64,000 bases of DNA from VRUE01 sp963727465 (GTDB lineage Bacteria; Actinomycetota; Thermoleophilia; Solirubrobacterales; 70-9). The notes beneath the pieces were generated by a model, which was given only the letters and a program-made list of their open reading frames with translations, did not search any database and was not told the DNA's origin. Within the stretch, counting starts at the first letter, position 1, and each line of letters opens with the position of its first letter. The DNA is taken from contig CAVSGL010000012.1 of NCBI GenBank assembly GCA_963727465.1, forward strand, positions 372,001 through 436,000, written 5' to 3'. The translations under genes were made by a program, and so were the position numbers. This document shows positions 62,412 to 64,000 of this stretch, piece by piece.

Positions 62412-63799
62412 AGCTCTTCCTCGGCCGTCTCCTCGCCGACCTCGCGCAGCGTCTCGCGCGCCAGATCCAACTGCCGCGCCAGCGGCTCCGAGCCGGTGCC
62501 GCCCTCGATCCGCTTCGACTCGAGCCAGCTCTCGCGCTTCAGCACCTCGTAGAAGGAGCCGTCGAGCAGCTCGCTGCGCGCGCGCAGGTCGTCCTCGCCG
62601 AGCTCCGAGAGGGCGACGCCGCGCTCGACCGCGTCGCGCACCAGACCGCCGACGATCCCGTGCGCCTCGCGGAACGGCACCCCCTTGCGCACGAGCAGAT
62701 CGGCGACCTCGGTCGCCGCCAGCATCTCGTCGCCGGAGGCGGCTTCCAGCCGCTCGCGGTCGAACGCGATCCCCGCCAGCATCCCCTCGGCCGCGTCGAG
62801 GCAGCCCTCGACGGTCTCGATCGCGTCGAACAGCGGCTCCTTGTCCTCCTGCATGTCCTTGCCGTAGGTGAGCGGCAGCGCGTGCATCGTCCCCAGCAGC
62901 GAGAGGAAGTCGGCGGCGACGCGGGGGCTCTTCGCGCGCAACAGCTCGGCCGAGTCGGGATTGACCTTCTGCGGCATGATCGAGGAGCCGGAGGAGAACG
63001 ACTCGTCGAGCTCGCAGAAGCCGAACTCGGAGGAGCTCCAGATGACGATCTCGGAGCCGAGCCGGGAGAGGTGCATCGAGCAGATCGATGCCGCCGACAT
63101 GTAGTCGAGGACGAAGTCGCGGTTGGAGGCGCCGTCGATCGAGTTCGGGCTGATCTCGGCGAAGCCGAGGTCGTCGGCGACCGCGCGCCGGTCGATCTCC
63201 CAGTTGACGCCGGCCAGGGCCCCGGACCCGAGCGGCATTACCCGGGCGCTCTCGAGCGCGAACTCGAAGCGCAGCGCGTCGCGGGCGAACATCCAGAAGT
63301 AGGCGAGCAGGTGGTGGCCCAGGTAGACCGGTTGGGCGCGCTGGAGGTGCGTGTAGCCGGGCATCGGCCAGTCTCGGTGCGCCTCGGCCTGTTCGAGCAG
63401 GCGCTCCATCGCCGCCCGCAGCAGCTCGATCGCCCGCAGCGAGTGGGCCTGGACCACCATCGCCACGTCGGTGGCGACCTGGTCGTTGCGCGAACGGCCG
63501 GTGTGCAGCTTGCCGGCCAGCGGGCCGATCTCCTCGCCGAGCAGGCGCTCGACCGCCATGTGGATGTCCTCGTCGGCGGCGTCGAAGGAGAAGCCGGCCT
63601 GGCCGATCCGCTCGCGCACGTTCTCCAGGCCGCTCACGATCCGCTCCAGCTCGTCGTCGTCGAGCACGCCGATCTCCCGCAGCCCGCGTGCATGCGCCTG
63701 CGACTGGTCGATGTCGTATGGGGCCAGGCGCGCGTCGAACTCGATCGAGCGGTTGAGGCGCCAGAAGCGCGGGTCGGGATCTTTGCGGAAGCGGGACAT
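62408..63799 (-). CDS. argH: Argininosuccinate lyase
   Basis: A 463-residue fumarase/aspartase-superfamily enzyme for the last step of arginine synthesis. HTGRSRNDQVATD, TPG-like YTHLQRAQPVYLGHHL, and the signature GSSIMPQKVNPDSAELLRAK with the catalytic Ser are complete. ATG 63799 begins the conserved SRFRKDPDPRFW stretch and overlaps by one base the stop of the DegT-family gene (TGATG). No other arg gene is present in the window. Confidence 0.95.
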   Translation of the reverse strand: MSRFRKDPDPRFWRLNRSIEFDARLAPYDIDQSQAHARGLREIGVLDDDELERIVSGLENVRERIGQAGFSFDAADEDIHMAVERLLGEEIGPLAGKLHTGRSRNDQVATDVAMVVQAHSLRAIELLRAAMERLLEQAEAHRDWPMPGYTHLQRAQPVYLGHHLLAYFWMFARDALRFEFALESARVMPLGSGALAGVNWEIDRRAVADDLGFAEISPNSIDGASNRDFVLDYMSAASICSMHLSRLGSEIVIWSSSEFGFCELDESFSSGSSIMPQKVNPDSAELLRAKSPRVAADFLSLLGTMHALPLTYGKDMQEDKEPLFDAIETVEGCLDAAEGMLAGIAFDRERLEAASGDEMLAATEVADLLVRKGVPFREAHGIVGGLVRDAVERGVALSELGEDDLRARSELLDGSFYEVLKRESWLESKRIEGGTGSEPLARQLDLARETLREVGEETAEEEL

Positions 63800-64000
63800 C
63801 AGCGCACCGATCGGGCGAGAGCCTCGCACACCCGTGCGACCTGGGACTCGCCGAGCGCGGTGAAGAACGGCAGCGCCAGCGTGCCCGCCGAAGCCGCTTC
63901 GGCGACCGGGAACTGCCCCTCGCCGTAGCCGAGCTCGCGCAGATGCGGGAAGAGGTGGATGCAGGGCAGGTAGGCCTTGGCGGCGATCCCCTGCTCGGCC
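63799..64000 (-). CDS. DegT/DnrJ/EryC1/StrS-family aminotransferase, C-terminal fragment
   Basis: Only the last about 66 codons are inside the window. KAYLPCIHLFPHLRELGYGEG, QFPVAEAASAGTLALPFFTAL and the closing RVCEALARSV match the C-terminal domain of sugar-nucleotide PLP aminotransferases. Such enzymes make amino sugars for surface glycans. The start and PLP lysine lie beyond the right edge. It overlaps the argH start by one base. Confidence 0.85.
   Translation of the reverse strand, partial: AEQGIAAKAYLPCIHLFPHLRELGYGEGQFPVAEAASAGTLALPFFTALGESQVARVCEALARSVR

Overview
The window is a contiguous piece of a high-GC (roughly 70 percent) bacterial chromosome. The gene content points to an actinobacterium: MurT, a GarA-type FHA protein beside an FtsR-type MerR regulator, an RsiG-like protein, SepF, WS/DGAT, short HisG with HisZ, and MurA with Asp in place of the usual catalytic Cys. 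A deep-branching class such as Thermoleophilia is my inference from gene style and the rRNA, not a demonstrated placement. Many operon heads look leaderless, with a TANNNT hexamer 6-10 nt before the start codon, and genes inside operons usually overlap by ATGA, GTGA or TTGA.

Layout. 1-2.4 kb (minus): murT (cut by the left edge), a lipid kinase and a methyltransferase. 2.4-5.8 kb (plus): secreted cyclophilin, peroxiredoxin, alpha/beta hydrolase and a VKOR-DsbA thiol-oxidation pair. 5.8-11.4 kb (minus): phosphoesterase with an apparent CTG start, methyltransferase, SDR, SCP-x thiolase and a FUSC membrane protein. 11.4-15.6 kb: ccdA, a lower-GC DUF3800 gene, two small genes, dinB and an RlpA-like secreted protein. 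15.8-21.8 kb: WS/DGAT, secreted metalloprotease, nadE, thioesterase and an RskA-like membrane protein. 21.9-27.9 kb (minus): FAD oxidase, SRPBCC protein, ftsR/garA/rsiG-like regulatory genes, a phosphatidyltransferase and proS. 28-37.8 kb (minus): ispG, fadD, then rpsB-tsf-pyrH-frr-uppS-cdsA-dxr-rseP (translation, UMP, undecaprenyl, phospholipid and isoprenoid supply). 37.9-43.3 kb (minus): cca-pgeF-yggS-sepF-proC-yggT-lspA-rluD, with pgeF frameshifted. 43.3-51.4 kb: polysaccharide deacetylase, the histidine genes hisZGDBHA and hisF, and murA. 51.4-52.6 kb: hydrolase and a small ORF. 52.8-58.2 kb (minus): a 16S-23S-5S operon without spacer tRNA. 58.3-64 kb: tyrS, a class A PBP, DNA-3-methyladenine glycosylase, argH and a DegT-family fragment.

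Most notable. (1) The 23S gene is interrupted by a 299-nt group I intron after the position equivalent to E. coli U1917, with a seven-pair P1 ending in U-G, a matching P7 and a terminal G. (2) A 45-46 bp palindromic element with arms CGCGGTCGAG / CTCGACCGCG occurs four times. In three copies the same sequence, AAAACCTCGACCGCGG, sits exactly 8 nt before a -10 hexamer (nadE, thioesterase, ispG), which suggests an undescribed promoter or operator element. The fourth copy is read in frame inside the deacetylase gene. (3) Four 93-116 bp long-arm inverted repeats lie at or within a few bases of stop codons and look like an unusual terminator family. One of them splits hisA from hisF.
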